Part shown: in pieces, positions 35,807 to 43,614 of the stretch
Numbering within the stretch: position 1 is the first letter of the stretch
Layout of the letters: each line of letters starts with the position of its first letter
Notes under the pieces: model-generated
Told to the model about the DNA's origin: nothing
Databases searched by the model: none
What the model saw: the letters and a program-made list of their open reading frames with translations, nothing else
NCBI GenBank assembly: GCA_963760735.1
Contig: CAVXEB010000004.1
Location: 1,736,001-1,800,000, forward strand
Source of the DNA: CF-46 sp963760735
GTDB lineage: Bacteria; Chloroflexota; Limnocylindria; Limnocylindrales; CSP1-4
Reading direction: 5' to 3'
DNA length: 64,000 nt
Translations under genes and position numbers: made by a program

Positions 35807-36790
35807 CGGGCTCCTCGGGTCGGCGTGGCGGTGGTGGTGGCGGTGTCGACAACGGTGGCAGGCACCTTGGCGGCGGACCGCCGTGGCGCGTGGGACGGGA
35901 CGATGGTCGAGGCCTGCCCGCCGGCCGCCGCCTCCTCCTGGCCATGCGTGGCACGGACGAGATGGGCGAGGAGCAGGGCGTTCGTCAGGGGTCCGACGCC
36001 GCCCGGGACCGGCGTGATCGCCGATGCCACCCGCCGGGCCGACTCGAAGTCCACGTCACCCACCAGGGCACCGTCGACGACGTTGATGCCGACGTCGACG
36101 ACGACCGCGCCGCGCCGGAGCATCTCGCCGCGGATCAGACCCGGATGGCCGACCGCGACGACGAGGATCTCGGCGTCCTTGACGTGGCGGGCGAGGTCGC
36201 GCGTCCGCGAGTGGCAGACCGTGACCGTGGCGTTCTCGCGGACGAGGAGGAATGCGGCCGGCATCCCGACGACGGGCGATCGTCCGATGACGACGGCCCG
36301 CTTGCCCTCGATCTCGATCCCCGACCGCCGCAGGATCTCGACCGCGGCATGGGCGGTGGCGGGGAGGAATCCGTCGTAGCCGAGCCGCAGAAGGCCGGCA
36401 TTCAACGGATGGATCCCGTCGATGTCCTTGGCCGGATCGATCGCGTCAACGATGCTCCGCAGGCGGATCGTGGGCGGAAGCGGCATCTGGACGATGATCC
36501 CGTTCACGGCCGGGTCGGCGTTCAGGGCCCGGATCGCCTCGACGACGCTGGCCTCGGACGCCTCGCCGTCGACCTCGACGAGCCGGCCCTCGATGCCGAC
36601 TTTCTCGCAGCTCCCGGAGGATCTGCTGGAGGTAGACCATCGACGGCGCGTCGCGGCCGCAGATGACCACGGCCAGGACCGGCGGCCGGCCGGTCCTCGC
36701 CCGATAGGCCGCGACGTCCTCGGTGACGGCCTGGCGGATCTCGGCCGCGATCGGCCCGCCCTGGAGGAGGCGAGCACCTCCGCGTGGCAC
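35803..36790 (-). CDS. folD: methylenetetrahydrofolate dehydrogenase/cyclohydrolase, frameshifted
   Basis: Bifunctional interconversion of 5,10-methylene-, methenyl- and 10-formyl-THF. From GTG 36790 the frame reads LLQGGPIAAEIRQAVTEDVA and APSMVYLQQILR (expected active-site region with Tyr), then breaks; from ~36612 another frame continues CEKVGIEGRLVEV, NGIIVQMPLPP, PAKDIDGIHPLN, VVIGRSPVVGMPAAFLL and ITPVPGGVGPLTNALLLAHL. Deleting one base in the CCC at 36613-36615 restores the protein. A ~45-residue Ala/Thr-rich tail extends past the normal end. Its stop overlaps fhs. Confidence 0.88.
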
Positions 36791-36802
36791 CCGCTCAGTC
36801 CC

Positions 36803-37471
36803 TCATCCGGAGATCGGCTCCCGGGACTCGCCGCTGAACACGCCGGCATGGACGACCGCGGCGATCTCCTGGATGTCATCGAGCAGGCCCATCACCCGCG
36901 CCGTCGCGTCACCGGCGAAGCCCTCGTCGCCGACGGCCGGCAGGTTCACGAGGACGTTCGCGGCGGCACCACGCGCGGCCGCTTCCCCGAGGAGCGCCGC
37001 CACCTCGAGATCGCTCGAGGCATTGACATTGCTCCGACCGACGAGCGTCTCCGCAGTGGCGACCAGCTCGAGACAGGCCTCGACGGTGCCGAGCGGCACG
37101 TCGGCCGCTCGGCGTGCGGACGCGCGCATCGCGACGCTGCGCCGGTCTCGCTCGGCGTCCGTGTCCTTCGGCAGCTTCAGCGCCGCCGCGAACTCGCCGT
37201 ACGCGACCGCGTCCTCGTCGGCCAGGTCCAGGAGTCGCGCGGCCAATCGCCGGCCGATCGCGATGGACTGCTCGTGAAGCGCCGCGTGCTGCGCGTACTT
37301 CGGCCGGCCCTCGGACAGCGATCCGACCATCGCGACCAGGGCCGCGCCGAGCGACGCCGCGACGGCTGCCGCACTGCCGCCACCGGGGACCGGCGCGGAC
37401 GACGCAAGCTCGTCGACGAACGCTGCGACCGTCAGGTCACGGAAGGACGTGCGCGTCTCGGCATCGGGCAT
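36803..37471 (-). CDS. fchA: cyclodeaminase/methenyl-THF cyclohydrolase family protein
   Basis: A 222-residue all-helical protein of the formiminotransferase-cyclodeaminase C-terminal family. It has FVDELASSAPVPGGGSAAAV, the hallmark of this family, and AALKLPKDTDAERDRR. Homologues either release ammonia from 5-formimino-THF or hydrolyse methenyl-THF. Because ftcD here lacks its own cyclodeaminase half, this protein probably fills that role and passes methenyl-THF to FolD, whose gene starts 12 bases after this stop. The ATG start is at 37471. Confidence 0.88.
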   Translation of the reverse strand: MPDAETRTSFRDLTVAAFVDELASSAPVPGGGSAAAVAASLGAALVAMVGSLSEGRPKYAQHAALHEQSIAIGRRLAARLLDLADEDAVAYGEFAAALKLPKDTDAERDRRSVAMRASARRAADVPLGTVEACLELVATAETLVGRSNVNASSDLEVAALLGEAAARGAAANVLVNLPAVGDEGFAGDATARVMGLLDDIQEIAAVVHAGVFSGESREPISG

Positions 37472-37637
37472 GGCCCGATTGTATGTGGCGCCGACCCCCG
37501 CGACGACGCGCGGAGGCCGGCTTGTGATGAGTCGGTGACGGAGCGAGCGCGGTACCGGCGCGCCCGCTCCGCCGCTCCGACACGTCCCGGCGGGCAGGCA
37601 CTCCGCCGGGAGCCAGGGCAGGCCTCCGCCGGGCCAG

Positions 37638-37658
37638 GGCAGCCTCCCCTAGGCTGCC
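37638..37658 (-). terminator. hairpin overlapping the stop of the SOS-box gene
   Basis: GGCAGCCT (37638-37645), five-base loop, AGGCTGCC (37651-37658); the stop codon lies in the loop/stem junction. Perfect 8-bp stem, no clear T-run beyond it. Confidence 0.45.
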
Positions 37659-37918
37659 TTGATGTGGTCGTCCAGCGCCGTGATCGTCCAGCGACGCGAT
37701 CGATGCTGGAAGGTCAGCGCGAGACGGGCTCGCGGCGTCTCGACCTCGAAGAGCGTTCGCGGGCCGGTGATGACGGGATACGCGGCCGCTTCCTCACGGA
37801 CGGCGGCCAGGCGGGTCACGGGCAGGCGCTCGTCGCCCCAGGTGATCTCACGGGGAGTGCCGTCGAACCAGCCGGTCCGGACGTGGACCTCAACCGGCTC
37901 GACTCGGATCATCGCCAT
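37649..37918 (-). CDS. small LexA-box-controlled protein (DUF6504-like)
   Basis: An 89-residue protein, beta-rich, with a WFDGTPREITWGDERLPVTR segment and RARLALTFQHRSRRWTITAL near the end. It resembles DUF6504 proteins that accompany SOS polymerases (dnaE2/imuB) in Actinobacteria; I am fairly but not fully sure of that match. The ATG at 37918 has AAGGAG 6 bases upstream. Two perfect LexA boxes and a TTGACA -35 lie 65-120 bases upstream, so it should be induced by DNA damage. Function unknown. Confidence 0.75.
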   Translation of the reverse strand: MAMIRVEPVEVHVRTGWFDGTPREITWGDERLPVTRLAAVREEAAAYPVITGPRTLFEVETPRARLALTFQHRSRRWTITALDDHIKAA

Positions 37919-37983
37919 TCCAGGCTCCTTCGCAGCGGATACGCGTGGGCAGTGCGTCCGTCGTCGGGGCACTTCGGCGACTG

Positions 37984-38036
37984 GAACGTCTGTTCGGTTC
38001 TGACGTCATCCTGATCGAACAGGCGTTCGATGTCAA
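37984..38036 (-). promoter_or_regulatory. SOS promoter with two LexA boxes
   Basis: On the minus strand: -35 TTGACA (38036-38031), two bases, then LexA box GAACGCCTGTTC (38028-38017), and a second box GAACAGACGTTC (37995-37984). Both fit GAAC-N4-GTTC exactly. The TTGACATCGAAC junction is identical to that of the lexA promoter at 40885. Confidence 0.85.
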
Positions 38037-38082
38037 GGGTCCGTCGAGCCAATCCTTCGCGCCCGCCGTGACATCTAGCCTG

Positions 38083-38235
38083 TCACGGCTGGTGCGGGTC
38101 CGGATCCACTGGAAGGGAGCCTTCAGGGGGGTCGGCAGCGGGTAATGTGGTGATCGTGGTCCCGGGCTCGTCGAGCACGTAGGCGGCGTCGCCGGCCGGC
38201 GTCACGGCGACCCCGATGCCGCCCGCTCCCCTCTG
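38083..38235 (-). pseudogene. fragment resembling a beta-propeller (YncE-like) repeat
   Basis: The minus strand reads GIGVAVTPAGDAAYVLDEPG and then TTITTLPAADPPEG to a stop at 38083. The GVAVTPxGxxAYVLD pattern is typical of one blade of YncE/PQQ-type propellers. There is no start or upstream part: the frame runs back into the dinB stop region. It looks like the tail of a lost gene. Confidence 0.4.
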
Positions 38236-38245
38236 TTGGGGCCAA

Positions 38246-39577
38246 TCACTCGATTGGTTCGATCTCCGGTGGCAATTCGGCGTCGACGTCCGGCGACGAG
38301 TCGTCGACGGGCGGCAGCACCTCGGTTTCGGGCGGCGCGTCCATTGACCTCGGGTCGACCGGGGTCATCGGATCCCGCTCGAACGGCGCGGGCAGGCGTG
38401 ACCCGACCAGCCGCGCCCGGGTGATGGCCCGCTCGCCGTAGCGGTGGCGGACGGCGTCGGCCGCCTCGACGACCTTCCGGCGACGCGGATCGTCGACGTC
38501 GAACAGGGCGAGCTGCTCGCGCTCGCCGAGCCCGCTGGCCGTGACCCCGAGGAGCCGGATGCGGAGCCCGCGGACCTCCGGCCGGGCGAGGTCCAGGGCG
38601 GTCCGGAAGATCGGATCGGTCAGGTCGGTCGGCTCCTTCAGCGTTCGTTGGCGGGTGATCGTCCGGAACGTCGTGTCGCGGATCTTCACGGTGATCGTCG
38701 TCGCGCGGACGCCGCTGTCGCGGAGCCGGCCAGCCACGCCCTCGCTCATCGCCAGCAGGGTCCGTTCGATCTGGTCGCGATCGGACGTGTCGACGTCGAA
38801 CGTGTGCTCGTGCCCGATCGACTTGGCCGGGTCGCGGCCGCTGACCGGATCCGCGTCGCGGCCGCGAGCTCGCTCGCCGAGGGCGGCACCCATCTTCCCG
38901 AACCGCCGGACGAGCAGGTCGTCGGGGAGCGCCGCCAGGTCGCCGATCGTCCGCACGCCGTCTTCGCGGAGCACGGCCGCGGACTTCGCGCCGACGCCCC
39001 ACAGCCGGCTGATCTCGAGCGGTGCGAGGAACTCGGCCTCGGTTCCGGGCGGGACCACGACAAGCCCGTCGGGCTTCCGGAGGTCCGACGCGATCTTCGC
39101 CACGAGCTTGGTCGTCGCGACCCCGACCGAGATCGTCAGGTCGACCGCCCCGCGGACCCCATCCTTCACCTGCCGCCCGATCGACTCCCCGTCGCCGAAC
39201 ATCCGCTGCGAGCCCGTGACGTCGAGGAACGCCTCGTCGATCGAGATGGGCTCGACGAGTGGGGTGAACCGGCGCAGCACGGCCATTACCTCTCGGCTGG
39301 CCGCCTGGTACTTCGCGCCGTCGACCGGCAGGAAGATCCCGGTCGGGCAGAGCACGCCGGCTGTCCGCAGCGGCATCGCCGAGTGGACGCCGAACCGCCT
39401 GGCCTCGTAGCTCGCCGTGCTGACGACGCCGCGGTCGTTCGGTCCGCCGCCGCCGACGATCACGGGCTTGCCGCGGAGCTCCGGGCGATCCCGTTGCTCG
39501 ACAGCCGCGAAGAACGCGTCGAGGTCGACGTGGAGGATCGTCCGGGGAGTCGGCTGGGTCACCGACGGATCATCCAC
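38246..39577 (-). CDS. dinB: DNA polymerase IV (Y-family)
   Basis: Error-prone translesion polymerase. The 443 residues show ILHVDLDAFFAAVEQRDRPE (first catalytic Asp), the palm motif EPISIDEAFLDVTGSQRMFG with the DE pair, ISVGVATTKLVAKIASDLRK, the helix-hairpin-helix LWGVGAKSAAVLREDGVRTI, and a little-finger domain ending near ERAITRARLVGSRLP. A ~45-residue acidic/Pro tail follows without an obvious clamp-binding motif. Start GTG 39577 or GTG 39562. A one-mismatch LexA box (GACCGGATGTTC, 39593-39604) sits just upstream. Confidence 0.95.
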   Translation of the reverse strand: MDDPSVTQPTPRTILHVDLDAFFAAVEQRDRPELRGKPVIVGGGGPNDRGVVSTASYEARRFGVHSAMPLRTAGVLCPTGIFLPVDGAKYQAASREVMAVLRRFTPLVEPISIDEAFLDVTGSQRMFGDGESIGRQVKDGVRGAVDLTISVGVATTKLVAKIASDLRKPDGLVVVPPGTEAEFLAPLEISRLWGVGAKSAAVLREDGVRTIGDLAALPDDLLVRRFGKMGAALGERARGRDADPVSGRDPAKSIGHEHTFDVDTSDRDQIERTLLAMSEGVAGRLRDSGVRATTITVKIRDTTFRTITRQRTLKEPTDLTDPIFRTALDLARPEVRGLRIRLLGVTASGLGEREQLALFDVDDPRRRKVVEAADAVRHRYGERAITRARLVGSRLPAPFERDPMTPVDPRSMDAPPETEVLPPVDDSSPDVDAELPPEIEPIE

Positions 39578-39635
39578 CCGCCGTCGAGATTCGACCGGAT
39601 GTTCGACGGCAGGTCACCCGCCGGCCCGCCGGCCC

Positions 39636-39801
39636 GGTTTCTGTCAAACGACCACCGGGGGGACGTTGGTCAGGCGAACGGCGCTGATCGGGCGTCGTCG
39701 ACTCCCGAATCAGCCGGCAGGTAGCTACCAATCGACCGTCATTCGAGGCCAGCCGCTCCGAGTCACTGCCCAGTGACCGCCTGACGGCCGGATGACAGAA
39801 A
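39636..39801. repeat. third copy of the interspersed palindromic element
   Basis: It starts GGTTTCTGTCAAACGACCAC, has ACGTTGGTCA at 39663-39672 and ends GGCCGGATGACAGAAA. The ends pair as TTTCTGTCA/TGACAGAAA. An extra perfect hairpin GTCACTG-CC-CAGTGAC lies at 39762-39777. The ends match the tandem copies at 21.2 kb; the middle has diverged. It fills the gap between dinB and rplI. Confidence 0.85.
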
Positions 39802-39825
39802 GGCGGTGCCGGGGACCGGCGCCCG

Positions 39826-40272
39826 CTACCCCTTTGGCTCGACGACGATCGTGACCTCGGGCGCCAGGCCCGAGTAGACCTTGATCGCGACCTTGTAGGT
39901 GCCGAGCGACTTGAGGGGCTCCTCGAGGTCGATCTTGTGGCGGTCGATCTCGATGCCGCGCCGGGCGAGCGCGTCGCCGATGTCCTTCGTCGTGATCGAG
40001 CCGTAGAGCTTGCCGCCCTCGCCGACCTTCACGCCCATCGTGAGCGTGGTCGAGGCGATCCGGGTCGCAGCGATCTCGGCCTCCTCGCGCTCGCGCTGCC
40101 GCTTGTCCTCGCGGCTGGCGATGTCGTGCTGCCAGGCGCGATAGGCGCCACCGGCGGCCGGGACGGCTACGCCCTGCGGGATGAGGAAGTTGGTGGCATA
40201 GCCGTCCGCAACCTGCTTCATCTCGCCGCTCTTGCCGAGCTTGGCGACGTCCTTGGTCAGGATGACCTTCAC
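39826..40272 (-). CDS. rplI: 50S ribosomal protein L9
   Basis: Binds 23S rRNA domain V in the large subunit. The 148 residues match L9: VKVILTKDVAKLGKSGEMKQ then VADGYATNFLIPQGVAVPA at the N-terminal domain, a long charged linker helix (SREDKRQREREEAEIAATRI) and the C-terminal domain with GKLYGSITTKDI. The GTG at 40272 has GGGAGGAA about 8 bases upstream and overlaps the stop of the YkvA gene as GTGA. Its usual neighbours rpsF, ssb and rpsR are absent, but dnaB is close by on the other strand. Confidence 0.96.
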   Translation of the reverse strand: MKVILTKDVAKLGKSGEMKQVADGYATNFLIPQGVAVPAAGGAYRAWQHDIASREDKRQREREEAEIAATRIASTTLTMGVKVGEGGKLYGSITTKDIGDALARRGIEIDRHKIDLEEPLKSLGTYKVAIKVYSGLAPEVTIVVEPKG

Positions 40273-40784
40273 GCGATCGGTTCCTCCCTGTTGATCCATC
40301 CGCGCAGTCGCGGGCCGATGCCGGACTGCTCGAGCGCGGCACCAGCCTGACCGACCAGCTGCGGAATGCGGCGGATCGTCCTGCGAACCGGCCCAGGCGT
40401 CAAACGCCGGATCCGGGCGATGTCCTGGTCGAACGCCGTGCGATCGATGCCGAGCTCATCGAGCTTCTCGTGCAGGAGCTCGTCGGGGACGCCGTCGAGG
40501 AAGAGGTCGACCGCGAGGACGACGACGACGAGGTCGTCGAGGCCGCCGAGGATCGGGATCTCGTCCGGGATGATGTCGCGCCCGACGAGCAGGTACCCGG
40601 CCGCGCCCGCGAGCATCGCCTTGCGAGCCGGCGGGGTCCGGTCGTCGACGAGGAGCGCGAGCATCAGGCGGGCGTACTGAGGCGCCCGGCTCGCGAGCGG
40701 CATGAACGCCATCAGGCCGATGCCGCGATTGATCGCCGCCGACGCCCGACTCTTCTGCTTGCGGTTGCTCGTCGACCGAGCCAT
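40269..40784 (-). CDS. YkvA-family (DUF1232) membrane protein
   Basis: A 171-residue protein with the DUF1232 core GYLLVGRDIIPDEIPILGGL followed by DDLVVVVLAVDLFLDG, the usual 'DlIPD.iP.lG.lDD' signature. The N-terminus is basic (MARSTSNRKQKSRASAA) and the C-terminal part is a helical basic domain. Function of the family is unknown. The ATG at 40784 begins an operon with rplI, whose start overlaps this stop by 4 bases. Confidence 0.85.
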   Translation of the reverse strand: MARSTSNRKQKSRASAAINRGIGLMAFMPLASRAPQYARLMLALLVDDRTPPARKAMLAGAAGYLLVGRDIIPDEIPILGGLDDLVVVVLAVDLFLDGVPDELLHEKLDELGIDRTAFDQDIARIRRLTPGPVRRTIRRIPQLVGQAGAALEQSGIGPRLRGWINREEPIA

Positions 40785-40884
40785 CGGGTTCCTCGCTCCT
40801 CACGGTTCCACGGTCCCGCGCACGTGCGCGACGATCCGGGGCCGAGAGTCTATCAGCCGTGCCTCCGGCGAACCGTCGGCTTGC

Positions 40885-40912
40885 TTGACATCGAACGTCC
40901 GTTCGGTATCAT
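40885..40912 (+). promoter_or_regulatory. lexA promoter with LexA box (autoregulation)
   Basis: TTGACA (40885-40890) and TATCAT (40907-40912) with a 16-base spacer; the perfect LexA box GAACGTCCGTTC (40893-40904) fills the spacer. Binding would block RNA polymerase, giving the standard SOS feedback loop. The ribosome-binding site AGGAGG follows at 40925-40930. Confidence 0.92.
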
Positions 40913-40935
40913 GCCCTCAGCACAAGGAGGCGCCG

Positions 40936-41586
40936 GTGACCAAGCACGATGCGGACCGGAAGGTCAGGATCCTGGACTACATCGCAGCGACGCTGCGAAC
41001 GCGCGGCTATCCGCCGTCCGTCCGGGAGATCGCGAAGGCCGTCGGGCTTGCCTCCACGTCCGCCGTCCATCACCACCTCCTGATCCTCGAGCGCGAGGGC
41101 TATCTCGAGCGCGGCGCCGCCCAGTCCCGAGCGATCCGCCTCACGCCGTACGCGGCGATCCGGCTCGGCCTTGCCGCGGAGCTGGTCCCGCAGGCGGTGA
41201 CGATGGAAGCCCACGTCCTGCCGGTCGTCGGGGAGATCGCCGCAGGCGGCCCGATCGAGGCCTACCAGGACGCATCCGAGACGGTCGGCATCCCGGACAT
41301 GCTCGCGCCGTCGGGCGACGCCTATGTGCTCAAGGTCCGCGGCGACTCGATGATCGAGGCCCACATCGCGGATGGCGACTTCGTCCTGATCCGGCCACAG
41401 TCGACGGCCCGCAACGGCGACATCGTCGTCGCCCAGGTGGAGGAGAACGCGGTCACGCTGAAGCGCTTCTTCAAGGAGAAGGACAAGATCCGGCTTCAGC
41501 CCGCGAACCCCGCCTACCCCGCGATGTTCTACGACGATGTCCGCATCCAGGGAAAGCTGATCGGCGTCATCCGCCGTCTGGACTGA
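40936..41586 (+). CDS. lexA: SOS repressor LexA
   Basis: Represses DNA-damage genes and is inactivated by RecA-stimulated self-cleavage. The 216 residues have an N-terminal winged helix (ILDYIAATLRTRGYPPSVRE, KAVGLASTSAVHHHLLILER), the Ala-Gly cleavage site in VGEIAAGGPIEAY, the catalytic Ser in VRGDSMIEAHIADGDFVLI and Lys in AVTLKRFF. All parts of the S24 protease are intact. The GTG at 40936 has AGGAGG 5 bases upstream. Its promoter carries one LexA box, and two more lie at 38.0 kb. Confidence 0.97.
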   Translation: MTKHDADRKVRILDYIAATLRTRGYPPSVREIAKAVGLASTSAVHHHLLILEREGYLERGAAQSRAIRLTPYAAIRLGLAAELVPQAVTMEAHVLPVVGEIAAGGPIEAYQDASETVGIPDMLAPSGDAYVLKVRGDSMIEAHIADGDFVLIRPQSTARNGDIVVAQVEENAVTLKRFFKEKDKIRLQPANPAYPAMFYDDVRIQGKLIGVIRRLD

Positions 41587-41861
41587 TCAGCCGTTGATGC
41601 GGCGCCATCCCTGCGTTGCCTCCTGCGCGCCATCGCTCACGCACCTTCGTGCGCTCGCTCAGGTGCTCGTCGGCGCCTTGGCCTGACACCACCTGAACGG
41701 CTGATCGGCTGGGTATCGGCTCCGTCCACAGGGTTTCCACAGCGCGCCAACCGGGCGCATTGATTCGGTGGATGAACTTCGGGGACAAGTCCCTATCGGG
41801 CACACCCCTGCGGCCGTGACACTCGAGATGACACGACCTGCCGTGACACTCCGAGGTGCCC
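41587..41861. other. lexA-dnaB spacer with nested inverted repeats
   Basis: GATCAGCCGTT (41585-41595) is matched by AACGGCTGATC (41696-41706). Inside are CGCAC-CTTC-GTGCG and CAGGTG paired with CACCTG, so the 120-base block can fold into a long branched hairpin. After it, GCCGTGACACTC occurs twice about 25 bases apart before the dnaB start. It may end the lexA transcript or be a palindromic repeat element. No gene is seen. Confidence 0.55.
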
Positions 41862-43211
41862 GTGATCGATCGACTGCCGCCCCAGAGTCTCGAGGCCGAG
41901 CAATCGGTTCTCGGCGCCATCCTCATCGACCGTGACGCGGTCGTCGAGGTCGCCGAGTTCCTTCGGCCCGCGGACTTCTACCGGCAGGCGAACGGCAAGA
42001 TCTTCGAGGCGGTGCTCGAGCTCTTCGAGCGGCGCGAGCCGATCGACATCGTCACGGTCGCCGAGGCGCTCGAGCGATCCGAGGACCTGGAGGGGGTCGG
42101 CGGCCGGGCCTACCTCTCGAGCCTCTCGAACTCCACGCCGACCGCCGTCCACGCGGTCCAGTACGCCCGCATCGTCGAGCGCAAGGCGGTCCTGCGGAAC
42201 CTGATCGGCGCCGCCGGCCGGATCGCCGGCATCGGCTACGAGGACCCGGCCGAGATCCAGGAGGCGATCGATCGGGCCGAGGCGGAGCTCTTCGCGGTCA
42301 GCCAGAAGCGCGTCGACGTCGGCTTCTCGAAGCTCGACTCCCTCCTCCACCAGGCGTACGACCGGCTCGACTACCTCCACGCCCACCGCGGCGAGATCAG
42401 CGGGATCCGGACCGGCTTCACGGACCTCGACGCGCTGACGACCGGGCTCCAGAAGAGCGACCTCGTGATCATCGCCGCGCGCCCGAGCGTCGGCAAGACG
42501 AGCTTCGCCCTGAACATCGCCGAGCACGCGGCGGTCCGCGACAAGCGCCACGTCGGGATGTTCAGCCTCGAGATGAGCAAGGAGCAGCTCGTCCTCCGCC
42601 TTCTCTCCAGCGTCGCGAACATCGACAGCCAGCGGCTCCGCACGGGGTTCCTCGAGGAGCTCGACTTCGCCCGGATCGCTCCGGCGATGAACGCGCTGTC
42701 CGAGGCGGCGATGTACATCGACGACACCCCGAACATCAGCACCATGGAGCTCCGGACCAAGGCGCGCCGCCTCCAGGCCGAGGCCGGCCTCGACCTCGTG
42801 ATCGTCGACTACCTGCAGCTGATGCAGGCCCAGACGACGACCCGGGACGCGAACCGCGTCCAGGAGGTGTCGGAGATCTCCCGCGGGCTCAAGGCGCTCG
42901 CCCGCGAGCTGAGCGTCCCGGTCATCGCCCTCTCCCAGCTCAGCCGCCAACCGGAGATGCGCGAGTCGAAGGAGCCGCGCCTGTCGGACCTCCGGGAGTC
43001 CGGGGCGATCGAGCAGGACGCCGATCTCGTCTGCTTCCTGTGGCGCGAGAAGGAGCGCGGCTCGGACGATCAGGACCAGGACGGCGAGGTCATCAACCTG
43101 AAGCTCGCCAAGCACCGCAACGGCCCGACGGGCGAGGTCCAGCTCTGGTTCAAGAAGAAGCAGACCCGCTTCGTGTCATACGCGGGTGAGCGATTCGCAG
43201 AAGCCGGCTGA
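41862..43211 (+). CDS. dnaB: replicative DNA helicase DnaB
   Basis: Hexameric helicase of the replication fork. The 449 residues include the N-terminal domain (SLEAEQSVLGAILIDRDAVV, FYRQANGKIFEAVLELFERR) and the RecA-like domain with Walker A ARPSVGKTSFALNIAEHAAV, FSLEMSKEQLVLRLL, Walker B LDLVIVDYLQLM, IALSQLSRQPEMRESKEPRL and DLRESGAIEQDADLV. No intein. I chose GTG 41862, which has GAGG 5 bases before it; GTG 41856 overlaps that site. It follows lexA on the same strand after a structured spacer. Confidence 0.97.
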   Translation: MIDRLPPQSLEAEQSVLGAILIDRDAVVEVAEFLRPADFYRQANGKIFEAVLELFERREPIDIVTVAEALERSEDLEGVGGRAYLSSLSNSTPTAVHAVQYARIVERKAVLRNLIGAAGRIAGIGYEDPAEIQEAIDRAEAELFAVSQKRVDVGFSKLDSLLHQAYDRLDYLHAHRGEISGIRTGFTDLDALTTGLQKSDLVIIAARPSVGKTSFALNIAEHAAVRDKRHVGMFSLEMSKEQLVLRLLSSVANIDSQRLRTGFLEELDFARIAPAMNALSEAAMYIDDTPNISTMELRTKARRLQAEAGLDLVIVDYLQLMQAQTTTRDANRVQEVSEISRGLKALARELSVPVIALSQLSRQPEMRESKEPRLSDLRESGAIEQDADLVCFLWREKERGSDDQDQDGEVINLKLAKHRNGPTGEVQLWFKKKQTRFVSYAGERFAEAG

Positions 43212-43254
43212 TCAGCCCGACTGCGTTCGACAGCCGGAAGTCCCGCCGCGACCC

Positions 43255-43458
43255 CTAGCCTTCGTATTCGAAGCCGATCTTCAGCACCACCCGGTAGTCG
43301 ACGATCTCGCCATCGCGGACCTCGGCGGTCGACTTCACGACCTCGACCGTCTGAATGTTGCGGACCGTCTTCGCGGCCGTCTCGACGGCGCGTCGGGCGG
43401 CATCGCTCCAGGAGTCCGGGCTCCGGCCGACCATCTCGCGGATGATGATGACGCCCAT
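43255..43458 (-). CDS. dodecin
   Basis: A 67-residue flavin-storage protein that assembles as a dodecamer. MVGRSPDSWSDAARRAVETA then KTVRNIQTVEVVKSTAEVRD and YRVVLKIGFEYEG give the beta-alpha-beta-beta fold and the usual order of dodecins; the flavin-stacking Trp is the one in SPDSWSDA or its equivalent. The ATG start is at 43458. It stands alone, convergent with dnaB. Confidence 0.9.
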   Translation of the reverse strand: MGVIIIREMVGRSPDSWSDAARRAVETAAKTVRNIQTVEVVKSTAEVRDGEIVDYRVVLKIGFEYEG

Positions 43459-43535
43459 GCCGTTGGTCTCCTCAACTCGGGATGTGGCCGCGGGCGGGCC
43501 CGCGGCGGGGCCCGAGTCTAGACCCGGGAACGTCG

Positions 43536-43558
43536 AGGCCGGCCCGACGGGCCGGCCT
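43536..43558. terminator. 10-bp perfect hairpin
   Basis: AGGCCGGCCC (43536-43545), loop GAC, GGGCCGGCCT (43549-43558). On the minus strand it follows the zinc-ribbon gene (ends 43615) and precedes dodecin, so it likely ends the zinc-ribbon transcript. Confidence 0.6.
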
Positions 43559-43614
43559 GCGTGACGGTGATCGCGTGGTTCGGCGCCGTGACGGTGGCGC
43601 CCGCGGTCGAAGTC

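Noticed and set aside
41721..41742. DnaA-box-like TCCACAGGGTTTCCACAG before dnaB
   Set aside because: Neither site matches TTATCCACA well, no AT-rich unwinding region or further boxes are present, so no origin is called.
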